DNA from: Betaproteobacteria bacterium
GTDB lineage: Bacteria > Pseudomonadota > Gammaproteobacteria > Burkholderiales > Burkholderiaceae_C
Direction: 5' to 3'
NCBI GenBank assembly: GCA_947453725.1
Contig: CANGHH010000015.1
Coordinates: 1 to 64,000, forward strand
DNA length: 64,000 nucleotides
Shown: piece after piece, positions 25,680-37,197 of the stretch
Position numbering within the stretch: the stretch's first letter is position 1
How the letters are laid out: the number at the start of each line of letters is the position of its first letter
Translations under genes and position numbers: made by a program
The notes under the pieces: model-generated
What the model was told of the DNA's origin: nothing
The model's database searches: none
What the model saw: the letters and a program-made list of their open reading frames with translations, nothing else

Positions 25680-28322
25680 TCAGACGGCGCCGACGGCGTC
25701 GAGGAGTTCGGTTTCGATGCGCAACTGGCCCTTGGGCCTTTGCAGTTCGGGGCCGTCGACGAGGAAGGTGTCTTCGACCCGTTCGCCCAGCGTGGTGATC
25801 TTGGCCAGCTGCAGGTTGACGCGGTTGTGCGCCAGCACGCGGGCGATGGCGTAGAGCAGGCCGGAACGGTCGCTGGCCGACACCGCCAGCAACCATCGCT
25901 GGGCCCGCTCGTCGGGCGCCAGGGAAACCCGTGGCGTGACCGGGAAGCTGCGAACCCGGCGCGAGACGCGGCCGCTGCGCGGCTCGGGCAAGGGGCCTTC
26001 GGACGCCAGCGCCAGCGTGGCCTGGTTTTCGACCAGCGAGATCAGGTCGCGGTACTTCAGCTCGGGCTCACCGGTGCCATGGTCGGCCCACATGTTCTGC
26101 GTGGCCACGACCTGGAAGGTGTCGAGCGCGTAGCCGGCCCGCGTGGTGTGGATCTTGGCGTCCAGGATGCTGAACCCGGCGCCGTCGAAATAGCCGCAGA
26201 TGCGCGCGAACAGGTCGGGACGGTCGGGTGAATACACCAGCACCTGCAAGCCGTCGCCGATCGACGAGGGCCGCGCCTGCACCACCGGCCGATTCGTCTG
26301 CACATGGCGCCACAAGGAGCGGGCATGCCAGGCGATATCGGCGGCGTCGTGGCGCGCGAAATAGCTGATCTCGAGCGTCTTCCAGAGCGGCTCTTCGGTG
26401 CCGGGCAGGGCGCTGTGCAGGGCCAGCATGTGTCGCGCGTCCTCCTTGCGCGCCTCGATCTCGGCGTCGCGGTTCGGCTGTGCGCCGCCCATGGCGCGCA
26501 GGGTCAGCCGGTACAGGTCTTCGAGCAGCTTGCCCTTCCAGGCGTTCCAGACCTTGGGGCTGGTGCCGCGGATGTCGGCCACCGTCAGCAGGTACAGCCC
26601 GGTCAGCTGGCGCGGCGTGCCCACCAGCTCGGCGAAGCGGGTGATGACGTCGGCGTCGGACAGGTCTTCCTTCTGCGCGATGCGGCTCATCGTCAGGTGG
26701 TGCCGGACCAGTAACTCGATCAGCTGGCTGTCTTCCCGCGCCAGGCCGTGGTCGCGGCAGAAGCGGCGCACTTCGACGGCGCCCAGGTCGCTGTGGTCGC
26801 CGCCGCGGCCCTTGGCGATGTCGTGGAACAGGGCCGCCACGTAGAGCAGCCAGGGTGCGTCCCACTGCGCCGCAAGCTGGCTGCAGAAGGGGTACTCGTG
26901 GGCATGCTCGGGCGTGAAGAAGCGCCGCATGTTGCGCAGCACCATCATGATGTGCTGGTCCACGGTGTAGACGTGGAACAGGTCGTGCTGCATGCGCCCG
27001 ACGATGCGCCGGAAAACCCACAGGTAGCGGCCCAGCACGCTGGTCTGGTTCATCAGCCGCAGCGCGTGCGTCAGCCGCTTGGGCTGGCGCAGGATGTCCA
27101 TGAACATTTCGCGGTTGAGGGGGTCGCGGCGGAACTCGGCGCCCATCACCTGGCGGGCGTTGTACAGCGCCCGCAGCGTGCGCGCCGACAGCCCTTGCAG
27201 GCCCGGCGTCTGCTGGTAAACCAGGAAGGTCTCCAGGATGGCGTGCGGGTTGTTCAGGTACAGCGTGTCGTGCGCCACCTCCAACATGCCGGCGCGGTCG
27301 AAGAAGCGCGCCGTGATCGGGCGCATCGGCGTGGCCTCGGACCCGTTGACGCGTTCCTCGATGTTCAACATCAGGATCTGGTTGAGTTGCGTCACCGCCT
27401 TGGCCGCCCAGTAGTAGCGGTGCATCAGCACCTCGCTGCTGCGCTGGCCGCTGGCCACGGCGGCGCTGCTGGCGTAGCCGAAGCTGTCGGCGACCGCCGT
27501 TTGCAGGTCGAAGATCAGCCGGTCTTCGCGCCGCCCGGCGATCAGGTGCAGCCGAGCCCGGATCAGTTTCAGCGTGCCTTCGTGCTTGAGCAACTGGCTG
27601 GCCTCGAAGGACGTGATCAGGCCCTTGGCGGCCAGCTCGCTCCAGGTGCGGCCCAGGCCGGCCGCGCGGGCGACCCAGATCACCACCTGCAGGTCGCGCA
27701 GCCCGCCCGGGCTTTCCTTGCAGTTCGGTTCCAGCGCGTAGGGCGTGCCTTCGTACTTGACGTGGCGCTGCTGCATTTCCAGCAGCTTGGCACGCAGGAA
27801 GCTGCGCGGGTCCAGGGCCTGGTCCTGCGCCTTGCGGAATTGGGTGTAAAGACGCTTGTTGCCGCAGATGCAGCGCGATTCCAGCAGGGCGGTCTGCACG
27901 GTCACGTCGCGCCGGGCTTCGGCCAGGCACTCGTCGCTGTTGCGCACCGAGGAGCCGATTTCCAGGCCGACGTCCCAGCAGGCCATGACGAAACGCTCGA
28001 CGGCAGCACCCAACTCGTCCGGCGGGTCGCTGGGCAGCAGCGTCAGCACGTCGATGTCGGAATACGGGAACAGCTCGCCGCGCCCATAGCCCCCCACCGC
28101 CACCAGTGTCGCACTTGGCGGCAGGCCGCATTCGGCCCACAAGCTCTCCAGCGTCGCGTCGACATGCCGGGCCAGTGCCCGGGTCAGGTCGATGGCGGAC
28201 CGGGCCGTGGGCCGCGCGCCCCTGAATTGCGCCAGCAGGGCGGCTTTGCCGTCGCGAAACTGCGCGCGCAGCAGCGCCAGGCTGCTCGGCGCTTGGCCGA
28301 TGGCCTCGGGCATGGCGGACAT
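25680..28322 (-). CDS. glnD: PII uridylyltransferase/uridylyl-removing enzyme GlnD
   Basis: This 880-residue nitrogen sensor modifies PII proteins according to glutamine level. Domains in order are: nucleotidyltransferase with GGYGRGELFPYSDID (catalytic Asp89 and Asp91), a helical linker, an HD domain with HDIAKGRGGDHS, and two C-terminal ACT domains for glutamine binding (the last around VNLQLAKITTLGERVEDTF). ATG 28322 is used; ATG 28313 is possible. Located between map and selU on the minus strand with gaps of 4 and 1 bases. Confidence 0.96.
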   Translation of the reverse strand: MSAMPEAIGQAPSSLALLRAQFRDGKAALLAQFRGARPTARSAIDLTRALARHVDATLESLWAECGLPPSATLVAVGGYGRGELFPYSDIDVLTLLPSDPPDELGAAVERFVMACWDVGLEIGSSVRNSDECLAEARRDVTVQTALLESRCICGNKRLYTQFRKAQDQALDPRSFLRAKLLEMQQRHVKYEGTPYALEPNCKESPGGLRDLQVVIWVARAAGLGRTWSELAAKGLITSFEASQLLKHEGTLKLIRARLHLIAGRREDRLIFDLQTAVADSFGYASSAAVASGQRSSEVLMHRYYWAAKAVTQLNQILMLNIEERVNGSEATPMRPITARFFDRAGMLEVAHDTLYLNNPHAILETFLVYQQTPGLQGLSARTLRALYNARQVMGAEFRRDPLNREMFMDILRQPKRLTHALRLMNQTSVLGRYLWVFRRIVGRMQHDLFHVYTVDQHIMMVLRNMRRFFTPEHAHEYPFCSQLAAQWDAPWLLYVAALFHDIAKGRGGDHSDLGAVEVRRFCRDHGLAREDSQLIELLVRHHLTMSRIAQKEDLSDADVITRFAELVGTPRQLTGLYLLTVADIRGTSPKVWNAWKGKLLEDLYRLTLRAMGGAQPNRDAEIEARKEDARHMLALHSALPGTEEPLWKTLEISYFARHDAADIAWHARSLWRHVQTNRPVVQARPSSIGDGLQVLVYSPDRPDLFARICGYFDGAGFSILDAKIHTTRAGYALDTFQVVATQNMWADHGTGEPELKYRDLISLVENQATLALASEGPLPEPRSGRVSRRVRSFPVTPRVSLAPDERAQRWLLAVSASDRSGLLYAIARVLAHNRVNLQLAKITTLGERVEDTFLVDGPELQRPKGQLRIETELLDAVGAV

Positions 28323-28326
28323 GGGT

Positions 28327-29181
28327 TCAGCTCGCGGTGAGTGCAGCGGCCTGGCCGTAGCCCAGCGGTGCGAATGCCGGTGGCGGCGGGCTGCCGGCCG
28401 AGACGGTCAGCACCTCGTAGCCGGTCTCGGTGACCAGCACAGTGTGTTCCCACTGCGCCGACAGCGAGCGATCGCGCGTGACGATGGTCCAGCCGTCGTA
28501 GGGCCGGTTGCCCTTGCGGTCTTCCTTGATGTCGCGCTTGCCGGCATTGATCATCGGCTCGATCGTGAAGATCATGCCGGGCACCAGCTCTTCGAGCGTG
28601 CCCGGGCGGCCGTAATGCAGCACCTGCGGCTCTTCGTGGAAACGCGCACCGACACCGTGGCCGCAGAACTCGCGCACCACGGTGTAGCCCGCGTGTTCGG
28701 CGAAGACCTGGATGGCGCTGCCGATGTCACCCAGGCGTGCGCCGGGCTTGACCTTCACGATGCCCTTCCACATCGCGTCGAAAGTGACCTGGCACAGGCG
28801 GCGCGAGGCGATGCTGCCTTCGCCGATCACGTACATGCGGCTGTTGTCGCCGTGCCAGCCGTTCTTGATGATGGTGACGTCGATGTTGACGATGTCGCCG
28901 TCCTTCAGGGGTCGGTCGTCGGGCAGGCCATGGCAGACCACCTCGTTCAGCGACGAGCACAGCGAAGCCGGGTAGGCCGGGTAGCCGGGCGGCTGGTAGC
29001 CCAGCGTGGCCGGGATGCCGCCCTGCACATGCACCATGTGGTCGTGCGCCAGCTTGTCGAGCTGCAAGGTGGTGACACCGGCGCGCATGTGCGGCTCCAG
29101 CATGTCCAGCACTTCGGAGGCCAGACGGCCGGCCAGACGCATGCCTTCGATGTCGGCGGCGGATTTGATCGTGATTGCCAT
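28327..29181 (-). CDS. map: Methionine aminopeptidase, type I
   Basis: This 284-residue enzyme removes the initiator methionine. All five metal ligands are present: Asp101, Asp112, His175, Glu208 and Glu245, with the substrate-contacting His84. The C-terminal ~30 residues, rich in Pro and Ala, extend beyond the usual end. ATG 29181 gives the standard type Ia N-terminus. It is the first gene of the map-glnD-selU unit and is divergent from purL. Confidence 0.96.
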   Translation of the reverse strand: MAITIKSAADIEGMRLAGRLASEVLDMLEPHMRAGVTTLQLDKLAHDHMVHVQGGIPATLGYQPPGYPAYPASLCSSLNEVVCHGLPDDRPLKDGDIVNIDVTIIKNGWHGDNSRMYVIGEGSIASRRLCQVTFDAMWKGIVKVKPGARLGDIGSAIQVFAEHAGYTVVREFCGHGVGARFHEEPQVLHYGRPGTLEELVPGMIFTIEPMINAGKRDIKEDRKGNRPYDGWTIVTRDRSLSAQWEHTVLVTETGYEVLTVSAGSPPPPAFAPLGYGQAAALTAS

Positions 29182-29240
29182 CGCGGGATTATCCCACCGG
29201 ACCCCTAAAATCGCAGATTTGCCTGTTGGCCCTGGACTGC

Positions 29241-32200
29241 ATGAGCGCTTCGCCCCTCCATTTGACGCATTTCCCGGGTGGCGACGCGCTCTCGGCCTTC
29301 CGCGCCCAGGCGCTCTTGCTGGCGCTGCAGGCGGCCTGTCCCCGTGTGACGTCTGTCGCGGCACGCCACGTGCACTGGGTGGCGCACGACCACTTGCTGG
29401 CGCCGGCCGATGCCGAAAGGCTGCAGGCGCTGCTGCGCTATGGTGATGCCTACGACGGCCCGGCCAGCGGTGAACTGGTGGTGGTGCTGCCGCGTCTGGG
29501 CACCGTGTCGCCCTGGGCCAGCAAGGCCAGCGACATCGCCCGCAACTGTGGCCTGCAGTTGCACCGCATGGAACGTGTCACCGAGTTCCGCCTGGCGCTG
29601 AAGAGCGGCCTGCTCGGCGCCGCCAAGCCCTTCACCGCCGACGAGCGGGCGGCTGTCGCCGCCGTGTTGCACGACCGCATGACCGAGAGCGTGGCTTTCG
29701 AGCGCGAAGCGGCGGCGCATCTCTTCGACGTCCAGCCGGCAGCGCCGCTGGCCCATGTCGAGGTGCTGGGCGCCGGCCCTGAGCAGGGCCGCAAAGCGCT
29801 GGCCGTGGCGAACAGCGAGTTCGGCCTGGCGCTGTCGGCCGACGAGATCGATTACCTGTTGGCGGCGTTCACCAAGCTGGGCCGCAACCCCACCGACGTC
29901 GAGCTCATGATGTTCGCCCAGGCCAACAGCGAACACTGCCGGCACAAGATCTTCAATGCCCGCTTCAGCATCGACGGCATCCCGCAGCCCTTGTCGATGT
30001 TCGGGATGATCCGACACACCGAGCAGACTTCCCCTCGGCACACCATCGTCGCCTACGACGACAACGCCGCCGTGATGGAAGGCGGGCCGACGCAGCGCTG
30101 GCTGCCGCAGGGTTACCTGAACGCCCCGCGGTACGCCGCGCGCGACGAGACCACGCACATCCTGATGAAGGTGGAAACGCACAACCACCCGACCGCGATC
30201 AGCCCTTTCCCGGGCGCCAGCACGGGCGCCGGCGGCGAGATCCGCGACGAAGGCGCAACCGGCCGCGGTGCGCGGCCCAAGGCCGGCATCACCGGCTTCT
30301 CGGTCAGCAATCTGCACCTGCCGGGTACCCAGGAACCGTGGGAGCAGAACCCGGTCGGCAAGCCCGAGCACATCGCCAGCGCGCTGCAGATCATGACCGA
30401 GGGCCCGCTGGGCGGCGCGGCCTTCAACAACGAATTCGGCCGGCCCAACCTGGGTGGCTACTTCCGGGTTTTTGAACAATCGGTCGCCGGCGTGCGCCGC
30501 GGGTATCACAAGCCGATCATGATCGCCGGCGGCCTGGGCATGATCAGCGCCGGCCAGGTCAAGAAGCTGCCTTTCGGCGCCGGCACCCTGCTGGTGCAGC
30601 TGGGTGGCCCGGGCATGCGCATCGGCATGGGCGGCGGCGCAGCCAGTTCGATGGCCGCCGGCAGCAACACCGCCGCGCTGGACTTCGACAGCGTGCAGCG
30701 TGGCAACCCCGAGATCCAGCGCCGTGCGCAGGAGGTCATCAACCACTGCTGGGCGCTGGGCGAGATGAGCCCGGTGCTGGCCATCCACGACGTCGGCGCC
30801 GGCGGCATCAGCAACGCCTTCCCCGAACTGGTGGACGGTGCCGGCAAGGGCGCCACCTTCGACCTGCGCCGGGTGCCGCTGGAAGAAAGCGGTCTGGCGC
30901 CGAAAGAGGTCTGGTGCAACGAAAGCCAGGAGCGCTATGTGCTGGCCATCGCCCCCGACCGGATGCCGGTCTTCGAGCAGATGGCGCACCGCGAACGCTG
31001 CCCGTTCGCCATCGTCGGTGTGACGACGGACGACCGCGAACTGGTGCTCGAAGATGGCCCGGCCGGCGAACGGGTGATCGCCATGCCGATGGACGTGCTG
31101 CTGGGCAAGCCGCCCAAGATGCACCGCGACGTGCAGCGCGTGGCGCGCGCCGAAGCGCCGCTGGCGTTGACCGGCGTGAAGCTCGAACAGGTGGCGCTGG
31201 ACGTGCTGCGCCACCCGACGGTGGCCAGCAAGCGTTTCCTGATCACCATCGGCGACCGCACCGTGGGTGGCCTGAACCACCGCGACCCGCTGGTCGGCCC
31301 CTGGCAGGTGCCGGTGGCCGATTGCGCGGTCACGCTGGCCGACTACGTGGGCTTTCGCGGCGAGGCGATGGCGATGGGCGAACGCACGCCGCTGGCGGCG
31401 CTGGACGCGCCGGCATCCGGCCGCATGGCGGTGGCCGAGGCGATCACGAACCTGCTGGCTGCGCCGATCGAACTCAGCCGTGTCAAGCTCAGCGCCAACT
31501 GGATGGCGGCCTGCGGTGAAGCCGGCGAGGACGCCGCGCTCTACGACACCGTGAAGGCCGTCGGCCTGGAACTGTGCCCGGCTTTGGGCATCGGCATTCC
31601 GGTCGGCAAGGATTCGCTGTCGATGCGCACGTGCTGGCAGGGCGGGCCGGGCGATGACGCCGAGGTCCGGCAGGTCACCGCGCCGGTCTCGCTGATCGTC
31701 ACCGCCTTCGCGACGCTCGACGATGTGCGCGGCAGCCTGACGCCGCAATTGCAGCCGGGCGACACGACACTGGTGCTGATCGACCTGGGCAATGGCCGTC
31801 AGCGCATGGGCGGCAGCATGCTGGCGCAGGTGCTGGGGCAGTTCGGCAACGAAGTGCCCGACCTGATCGACCCGCAGCAATTGAAGTCGCTGGTCACTGC
31901 GATCAACGCGCTGCGCGCGCAGGGCCGCATCCTGGCCTACCACGACCGCAGCGACGGCGGCCTGTGGGCGGCGGTCTGCGAGATGGCCTTTGCCGGGCGA
32001 TTGGGCGTCAGCCTGAACGTCGACATCCTGGTCACCGAAGGCGACGGCATTGCCGACAGCCGTGCCGATCACGGCGACTCCAAGAACTGGGCCGGGCAGG
32101 TCGGTGAGCGCCGCAACGAGCTGACGCTGAAGGCGCTCTTCAACGAAGAACTGGGCGTCGTCATCCAGGTGCCGACCGCCGTGCGCAACGAGGTGATGGC

Positions 32201-33251
32201 CACGCTGCGCGCGCACGGCCTGAGCCGGCACGCCCACTTCATCGGCAAGCCGAATGAGCGCGGCACGGTCGAGGTCTGGCGAGACACCAGGAGCCAGTTC
32301 AGCGCGCCACTGCAGGCGCTGCAGCAGCAGTGGGACGAGGTCAGCTGGCGCATCGCGCGGCTGCGCGACAACCCGGCCTGCGCTGACAGCGAACACGCCG
32401 CCGCCGGTGATCCGGCCGACCCCGGTCTGCACTTGCACCTCACCTTCGATGCGACCCAGGACCTGGCCGCGCCCTACGTCCACCTGCAGCGCCCGCGCAT
32501 CGCCATCCTGCGCGAGCAGGGCGTCAATTCGCACCTCGAAATGAGCTTTGCGATGGCCCAGGCCGGCTTCGACACCCACGACGTCCACATGACCGACCTG
32601 CAGACCGGCGGGGTGCGTCTCGACCAGTTCCAGGGCCTGGTCGCCTGCGGCGGTTTCAGCTACGGCGACACCCTGGGCGCGGGCGAGGGCTGGGCCCGCA
32701 GCATCCTGTTCAACCCGGCACTGGCCGATCAGTTCGCGGCCTTCTTCCAGCGCCCCGACAGCTTCGCCCTGGGTGTCTGCAACGGCTGCCAGATGTTCGC
32801 CGCGCTGGCGTCCATCATCCCCGGCACCCAGGCCTGGCCGAAGTTCACCCGCAACAAGAGCGAGCAGTTCGAAGCGCGGCTGTCGCTGGTGGAAGTGCTG
32901 GACAGCCCGAGCCTCTTCTTCCAGGGCATGGCCGGCAGCCGGCTGCCGATCGCCGTCGCCCACGGTGAAGGTTGTGCCGACTTCAGCCAGCGCGGCGACG
33001 CCGCCGCCGTGCACGCGGCGATGCGCTTCGTCGACCACCACGGTGCGGCCACCGAAGCCTACCCGGCCAACCCCAACGGCAGCCCGGGCGGTCTGACCGC
33101 GGTGACGACCGCCGACGGCCGTTTCACCGCGCTGATGCCGCATCCGGAGCGGGTGGCCCGCAATGTGCAAATGAGTTGGACGTCCGGCGACCGTTCTGCC
33201 CACAGCCCCTGGATGCGCATGTTCGGCAACGCGCGACGCTGGGTGGCTTGA
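29241..33251 (+). CDS. purL: Phosphoribosylformylglycinamidine synthase PurL (single chain)
   Basis: This 1336-residue enzyme makes FGAM from FGAR, glutamine and ATP in purine synthesis. It has the N-terminal PurS-like domain, two AIRS-like ATP domains (EHCRHKIF and [16 protein letters not shown] are clear) and a C-terminal glutaminase with Cys1180 (GVCNGCQM) and His1301/Glu1303 (PHPE). The large single-chain form is typical of beta- and gammaproteobacteria. Start ATG 29241 is chosen by family N-terminus. A TAAAAT hexamer at 29206 may be a -10 element, without a good -35. Confidence 0.97.
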   Translation: MSASPLHLTHFPGGDALSAFRAQALLLALQAACPRVTSVAARHVHWVAHDHLLAPADAERLQALLRYGDAYDGPASGELVVVLPRLGTVSPWASKASDIARNCGLQLHRMERVTEFRLALKSGLLGAAKPFTADERAAVAAVLHDRMTESVAFEREAAAHLFDVQPAAPLAHVEVLGAGPEQGRKALAVANSEFGLALSADEIDYLLAAFTKLGRNPTDVELMMFAQANSEHCRHKIFNARFSIDGIPQPLSMFGMIRHTEQTSPRHTIVAYDDNAAVMEGGPTQRWLPQGYLNAPRYAARDETTHILMKVETHNHPTAISPFPGASTGAGGEIRDEGATGRGARPKAGITGFSVSNLHLPGTQEPWEQNPVGKPEHIASALQIMTEGPLGGAAFNNEFGRPNLGGYFRVFEQSVAGVRRGYHKPIMIAGGLGMISAGQVKKLPFGAGTLLVQLGGPGMRIGMGGGAASSMAAGSNTAALDFDSVQRGNPEIQRRAQEVINHCWALGEMSPVLAIHDVGAGGISNAFPELVDGAGKGATFDLRRVPLEESGLAPKEVWCNESQERYVLAIAPDRMPVFEQMAHRERCPFAIVGVTTDDRELVLEDGPAGERVIAMPMDVLLGKPPKMHRDVQRVARAEAPLALTGVKLEQVALDVLRHPTVASKRFLITIGDRTVGGLNHRDPLVGPWQVPVADCAVTLADYVGFRGEAMAMGERTPLAALDAPASGRMAVAEAITNLLAAPIELSRVKLSANWMAACGEAGEDAALYDTVKAVGLELCPALGIGIPVGKDSLSMRTCWQGGPGDDAEVRQVTAPVSLIVTAFATLDDVRGSLTPQLQPGDTTLVLIDLGNGRQRMGGSMLAQVLGQFGNEVPDLIDPQQLKSLVTAINALRAQGRILAYHDRSDGGLWAAVCEMAFAGRLGVSLNVDILVTEGDGIADSRADHGDSKNWAGQVGERRNELTLKALFNEELGVVIQVPTAVRNEVMATLRAHGLSRHAHFIGKPNERGTVEVWRDTRSQFSAPLQALQQQWDEVSWRIARLRDNPACADSEHAAAGDPADPGLHLHLTFDATQDLAAPYVHLQRPRIAILREQGVNSHLEMSFAMAQAGFDTHDVHMTDLQTGGVRLDQFQGLVACGGFSYGDTLGAGEGWARSILFNPALADQFAAFFQRPDSFALGVCNGCQMFAALASIIPGTQAWPKFTRNKSEQFEARLSLVEVLDSPSLFFQGMAGSRLPIAVAHGEGCADFSQRGDAAAVHAAMRFVDHHGAATEAYPANPNGSPGGLTAVTTADGRFTALMPHPERVARNVQMSWTSGDRSAHSPWMRMFGNARRWVA

Positions 33252-33281
33252 CGGAGGCCCTGCGGGGCCGGAGAGGGATAC

Positions 33282-35480
33282 GTGGGCATCAACCGACGCA
33301 CGGTGCTGGCGCGCTTCATCGCCCTGGCGTTCACCGCGGTTTCCGTGGGACTCAGCGGCTGCAGCGCGCCGGGCCCGCTGAACCTGGTCCCGGCGCCAGC
33401 CCCGGCGCGCAACGAGATCCTGTGGGACCGCTACGGCGTGCCCCACATCTACGGCCGTGACGCCAACGCCGTCTTCTACGGCTACGGCTACGCGCAGGCG
33501 CAGAGCCACGCCGATGAGATCCTGCGCCTGTACGGCGAGGCGCGGGGCCGCGGCGCCGAATACTGGGGCGCGAAGTTCGAGGACACGGCCGTCTGGCTGA
33601 TCAAGAACGACGTGCCCGCGCGTTCGCAGCGCTGGTACGACGCGCAGGAGCCCGGCTTCAAGTCCAAGCTCGACGCCTTCGCCAAAGGCCTGAACGACTA
33701 CGCGGCGGCGCACCCCGAAGCGATCGCACCCGATGTCCGCGTGGTGCTGCCGGTCAGCGGGGTCGATGTCGTGGCGCATGCGCACCGGCTGATGAACTAC
33801 ATCTACGTGGCTTCGCCCAATGTCGGTGGCGAAGGTGATGCGCCCGAGCCCGCTTCGCTGCCGACGGCGGCGGCCGCCGACCCCGGCTACACCGGCGAAG
33901 ACGGCTCCAACACCTGGGCGGTGGCCGGCACCAAGACCGCCAGCGGGCGCACCATGCTGCTGCAGAACCCGCACCTGTCCTGGAACACCAATTTCTTCAC
34001 CTACTACGAGGCCCACCTCGTCGCGCCCGACTTCGAGCTCTACGGCGCCACGCAGATCGGCCTGCCGGTGGTGCGCTTCGCCTTCAACCAGCAGATGGGC
34101 ATCAGCAACACCGTCAACGGCATGGTCGGCGCCACGCACTACAAGTTGACACTGAAGGAGGGCGGCTATGTCTTCGACGGCGCGGTGCGGCCTTTCACGG
34201 TGCAGACCGCGCACTACCGCTTGCGCCAGGCCGACGGCTCGCTGGTCGACAAGGACCTGACCATCCAGTCCACCGTGCACGGCCCGGTCTTCAACCGGCC
34301 CGACGGCACCGTCACTGCGCTGCGCGTGGCCGGCCTGGACCGCCCCGGCATGCTGCACCAGTACTTCGACATGGTGACGGCGAAGAATTACGCGGCCTTC
34401 AACGCGGCGATGCAACGCCTGCAGGTGCCGACCTTCAACATCAGCTACGCCGACCGCGACGGCAACATCGAATACATCTTCAACGGCATCGCGCCCCGGC
34501 GCAGCCGTGGCGACCACGCCTATTGGCGCGGCCTGGTGCCGGGCGACACCTCGGCCACGCTGTGGACCGAGGTGCACCCCTACAAGGACCTGCCGCGCGT
34601 CACCAACCCACCTGCCGGCTTCGTGCAGAACACCAACGACCCGCCGTGGTTTCCGTCCTGGCCGACGACCATCCAGGCCGACGACTACCCGGCCTATCTG
34701 GCGCCGCGCACGCCCGAGTCGATGCGGGCGCAGAACGCGCTGAAGATGATGGCCGAGAACGACAGGCTCACCCTCGACCGCTTCGTCGAGCTGAAGCTGT
34801 CGACGCGCTCGCTGCTGGCCGACCGCACGCTGCCCGACCTGCTGGTGGCCGCGACGCGCGTCAACCAGGCCGCGCCCGAGGCGGAACTGCAGGCCGCCAT
34901 CGGCCTGCTGTCGGCCTGGGACCACGATTACACGAAGGACAACCGCGCCGGCCTGTTGTTCGAGGAATGGGCCAAGCTCTTCGCCGGCCCCGGCTTCACC
35001 GGGGTGGCGAACTACGCCGTACCTTTCGACGCCGCCCGCGCGACGTCGACGCCGACGGGCATCAAGGACCCGGTCGCCGCGGTGCAGATGCTGCGCACCG
35101 CCATCGCCAGCACCCGGGCCAAGTACGGTGCCCTCGACCGGGTCTTCGGCGAGGTCTCGCGCTTCAAGCTCGGCGATGTCGATCTGCCGGGCGACGGCCA
35201 TGTCGGCGGCCTCGGGCCCTTCCGCGTGCTGACCTGGGGGCCGCTCGATGCCTCGGGCCACCGCCATCCGCAGCATGGCGAAACCTGGATGGGGCTGATC
35301 GAATTCACCACGCCAGTCAAGGCCTACGGTCTGATGAGCTACGGCAATGCACGCCAGCCGGGCAGCCCCCACCGCAGCGATCAACTGGGCCTGCTGTCGC
35401 GCCACGAGTTCCGCGAACTCTGGCTGCAGCGGGCGCAGGTCGAAGCGAACACCGAAGAGAAGACGGCGCTGCTGCCCTGA
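33282..35480 (+). CDS. Penicillin-acylase-family lipoprotein (Ntn hydrolase)
   Basis: This 732-residue precursor is split autocatalytically before the nucleophile Ser209 (EDG|SNTWAV), which becomes the N-terminal residue of the beta chain, as in penicillin and acyl-homoserine-lactone acylases. The N-terminus combines a twin arginine (NRRTVLARF) with a lipobox LSGC (Cys27), so it is probably membrane-anchored in the envelope. The catalytic Asn region lies near FQNTNDP-like [13 protein letters not shown]. It hydrolyses some amide-linked acyl group; the natural substrate is unknown. GTG 33282 follows a GGAGAGGG site. It is 30 bases from purL and convergent with the amine oxidase gene. Confidence 0.88.
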   Translation: MGINRRTVLARFIALAFTAVSVGLSGCSAPGPLNLVPAPAPARNEILWDRYGVPHIYGRDANAVFYGYGYAQAQSHADEILRLYGEARGRGAEYWGAKFEDTAVWLIKNDVPARSQRWYDAQEPGFKSKLDAFAKGLNDYAAAHPEAIAPDVRVVLPVSGVDVVAHAHRLMNYIYVASPNVGGEGDAPEPASLPTAAAADPGYTGEDGSNTWAVAGTKTASGRTMLLQNPHLSWNTNFFTYYEAHLVAPDFELYGATQIGLPVVRFAFNQQMGISNTVNGMVGATHYKLTLKEGGYVFDGAVRPFTVQTAHYRLRQADGSLVDKDLTIQSTVHGPVFNRPDGTVTALRVAGLDRPGMLHQYFDMVTAKNYAAFNAAMQRLQVPTFNISYADRDGNIEYIFNGIAPRRSRGDHAYWRGLVPGDTSATLWTEVHPYKDLPRVTNPPAGFVQNTNDPPWFPSWPTTIQADDYPAYLAPRTPESMRAQNALKMMAENDRLTLDRFVELKLSTRSLLADRTLPDLLVAATRVNQAAPEAELQAAIGLLSAWDHDYTKDNRAGLLFEEWAKLFAGPGFTGVANYAVPFDAARATSTPTGIKDPVAAVQMLRTAIASTRAKYGALDRVFGEVSRFKLGDVDLPGDGHVGGLGPFRVLTWGPLDASGHRHPQHGETWMGLIEFTTPVKAYGLMSYGNARQPGSPHRSDQLGLLSRHEFRELWLQRAQVEANTEEKTALLP

Positions 35481-35495
35481 GGGCCGCAGCGCCGT

Positions 35496-35522
35496 CCAGC
35501 ACCGGCCAGCACCGGCCAGCAC
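35496..35522. repeat. Short tandem repeat CCAGCACCGG
   Basis: The 10-base unit CCAGCACCGG occurs 2.7 times in a row in the 70-base gap between convergent genes. With the following GACCTGGCTGCTGCCGGG it can fold, so it may contribute to termination. No T run is seen. Confidence 0.5.
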
Positions 35523-35550
35523 GACCTGGCTGCTGCCGGGCGCTGAGGGC

Positions 35551-37155
35551 TTACGCCGCGGTGGCGCGCTCGTGCAGCCGGGTGATCGCATCCAGCGACG
35601 ACAGCACGGCGCCTTCCTGCCAGGCCGGGATGAAGGACGCATGCTCGCCGGCCAGCACGATGCGGCCGTCGATGGCGCACAGGTTGTTGTAATGCGCGGC
35701 GCGCGTTTCCGGCGTCCAGGCGCCCGAGCAGCCCAGCGTCCACGGCACGCGGTGCCAGGACACGGCGATGCCGTTGTCGAATTCCTTCAGGTACTGCGGG
35801 TGGATCTTGGCCCCATCGACCAGGGTCTTCTTGATGCGGTCGGCCGGTGACATCGCGGCGTCCAGGACGGCGGTTCTGCCGAAGGTGTAGGCGCCCAGCA
35901 GCACGCCCTTGCCCTTGCTGAAGTACTTCGAGCTGGGGTAGGAGATCTGGCTGATCGACAGGTCGGTGTAGGTGATGCCCCCGTAGATCTGTTCGTCTTC
36001 TTCCCAGAAGCGGCGCTTGAACTGCAGGCCGACCTTGGTGCTGGGGCTGTAGGGCACCGCGTTGATCGCGTCCTTCATCGGCTGGCCGACGTTCATCTCG
36101 ATCTGGCTCAGGATCGACAGCGGGATCGTGTTGACGCACCAGTCGGCGCTGGCCTGCTGCGGCGTGCCGGGCCGGGTGCTGTCCTCGTAGGTGACGGTGA
36201 CCTTGGTGGCGTCCTGCCTGATCGAGGTGACCTTGGCGTTGTAGCGGATCAGCGAACCGACTTCGCGCGCGAAGGCCTTCGAGATGCTGTCCATGCCGCC
36301 CACCGGCTGGAAGATGTTGGTGTGGTGGCTGAGGGTCTGGCCCGTCGCCAGGCTGGCCCACAGTCGCGAATTCAGCAGTTCCTTGAAGTCGCCGGGCTTG
36401 GACAGCACCGGTGCCGCCGACAGGCCGCCGCCGGGCCGCTTTTCATAGCCGCGGCGCTCGCTGGTGGCCACGCTGGCGCCGTACTTCATGTTGGCGTCCA
36501 GTGCACCCCAACTGCGCAGCGACTGCGTCAGCATCTCCATGTCGTCCTTGGTCAGCGCCTCGTCGAGCTTGCCCTGGGCCGTCACCTTGCCCAGCAGTTC
36601 GGCGACGTTGCCGAAGTAGTCGGCCTGCACGTGGCGGAAGCGCTGCGGCTTGCCGCCGTAGGCCTTGGTGTTGTGGATGTAGGCGTTGTAGTTCACCTGC
36701 ATGAAGGGCTCGAGCGCCACGTCCAGGCGCTTGCAGTAGTCGATCAGGCCGGCGTGCACCGAAGGGATGCGCCAGGGGCCCGGGTTGATGTAGAGGTCCT
36801 TGTCGAATTCGCAGTGCTGCACCGCGCCACCCAGCTCGGTGTAGCGGTCGCCGCCGCGCAGCGACCAGTTGCGGCCGCCCGGGCGGTTGTTGAATTCCAG
36901 CACCTGAACCTGGTAGCCGGCGGCGCGCAGTTCCAGCGCCGCGACCAGGCCGGCAATGCCGGCGCCCAGGATCAGCACGCTGGCGCCTTTCGGTGCGCCG
37001 CCGAGCTTGATCGGCCCGGCGTACGTCGAGGCTTCGGTCACGCCGAGCGCGGCCATCGCCGACAGGCTGGTGGCGCTGCCGGCGGACAGGCCGATCATGG
37101 TCAGCAGTTGCCGCCGGCTGGGCAGCGCGCTGGAGGTTTTCGAATCAGGGGTCAC
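35551..37155 (-). CDS. Tat-exported flavin monoamine oxidase-family protein
   Basis: This 534-residue FAD enzyme of the amine oxidase / L-amino acid oxidase family has a Tat-type signal with Arg14-Arg15 (SRRQLLTMIG). The FAD fold GAGIAG is at 64-69, with ribose-binding Glu87 and RPGGR at 91-95. The C-terminal flavin segment AGEHASFIPAWQEG starts at residue 502. It oxidises a primary or secondary amine, or an amino acid, to the imine. A cytochrome c gene follows upstream in the same direction, as in the nicotine oxidoreductase/CycN pair, suggesting a dehydrogenase using cytochrome c rather than oxygen. The start is GTG 37155. Substrate unknown. Confidence 0.88.
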   Translation of the reverse strand: MTPDSKTSSALPSRRQLLTMIGLSAGSATSLSAMAALGVTEASTYAGPIKLGGAPKGASVLILGAGIAGLVAALELRAAGYQVQVLEFNNRPGGRNWSLRGGDRYTELGGAVQHCEFDKDLYINPGPWRIPSVHAGLIDYCKRLDVALEPFMQVNYNAYIHNTKAYGGKPQRFRHVQADYFGNVAELLGKVTAQGKLDEALTKDDMEMLTQSLRSWGALDANMKYGASVATSERRGYEKRPGGGLSAAPVLSKPGDFKELLNSRLWASLATGQTLSHHTNIFQPVGGMDSISKAFAREVGSLIRYNAKVTSIRQDATKVTVTYEDSTRPGTPQQASADWCVNTIPLSILSQIEMNVGQPMKDAINAVPYSPSTKVGLQFKRRFWEEDEQIYGGITYTDLSISQISYPSSKYFSKGKGVLLGAYTFGRTAVLDAAMSPADRIKKTLVDGAKIHPQYLKEFDNGIAVSWHRVPWTLGCSGAWTPETRAAHYNNLCAIDGRIVLAGEHASFIPAWQEGAVLSSLDAITRLHERATAA

Positions 37156-37197
37156 AGGGCTTCCTTGCCTTTTTCAGGGTTGTTCGTGGAGACGGTT

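Noticed and set aside
26748..28340. A 530-codon plus-strand open frame antisense to glnD
   Set aside because: Gln/Val/Ala/His-rich shadow; GlnD domains are clear on the other strand.
29205..35642. A 2145-codon open frame on the minus strand
   Set aside because: It runs antisense to purL and the acylase gene, has Gln/Arg/Gly/Val-rich composition without motifs, and is a typical GC-rich shadow of genes with strong third-position G/C.
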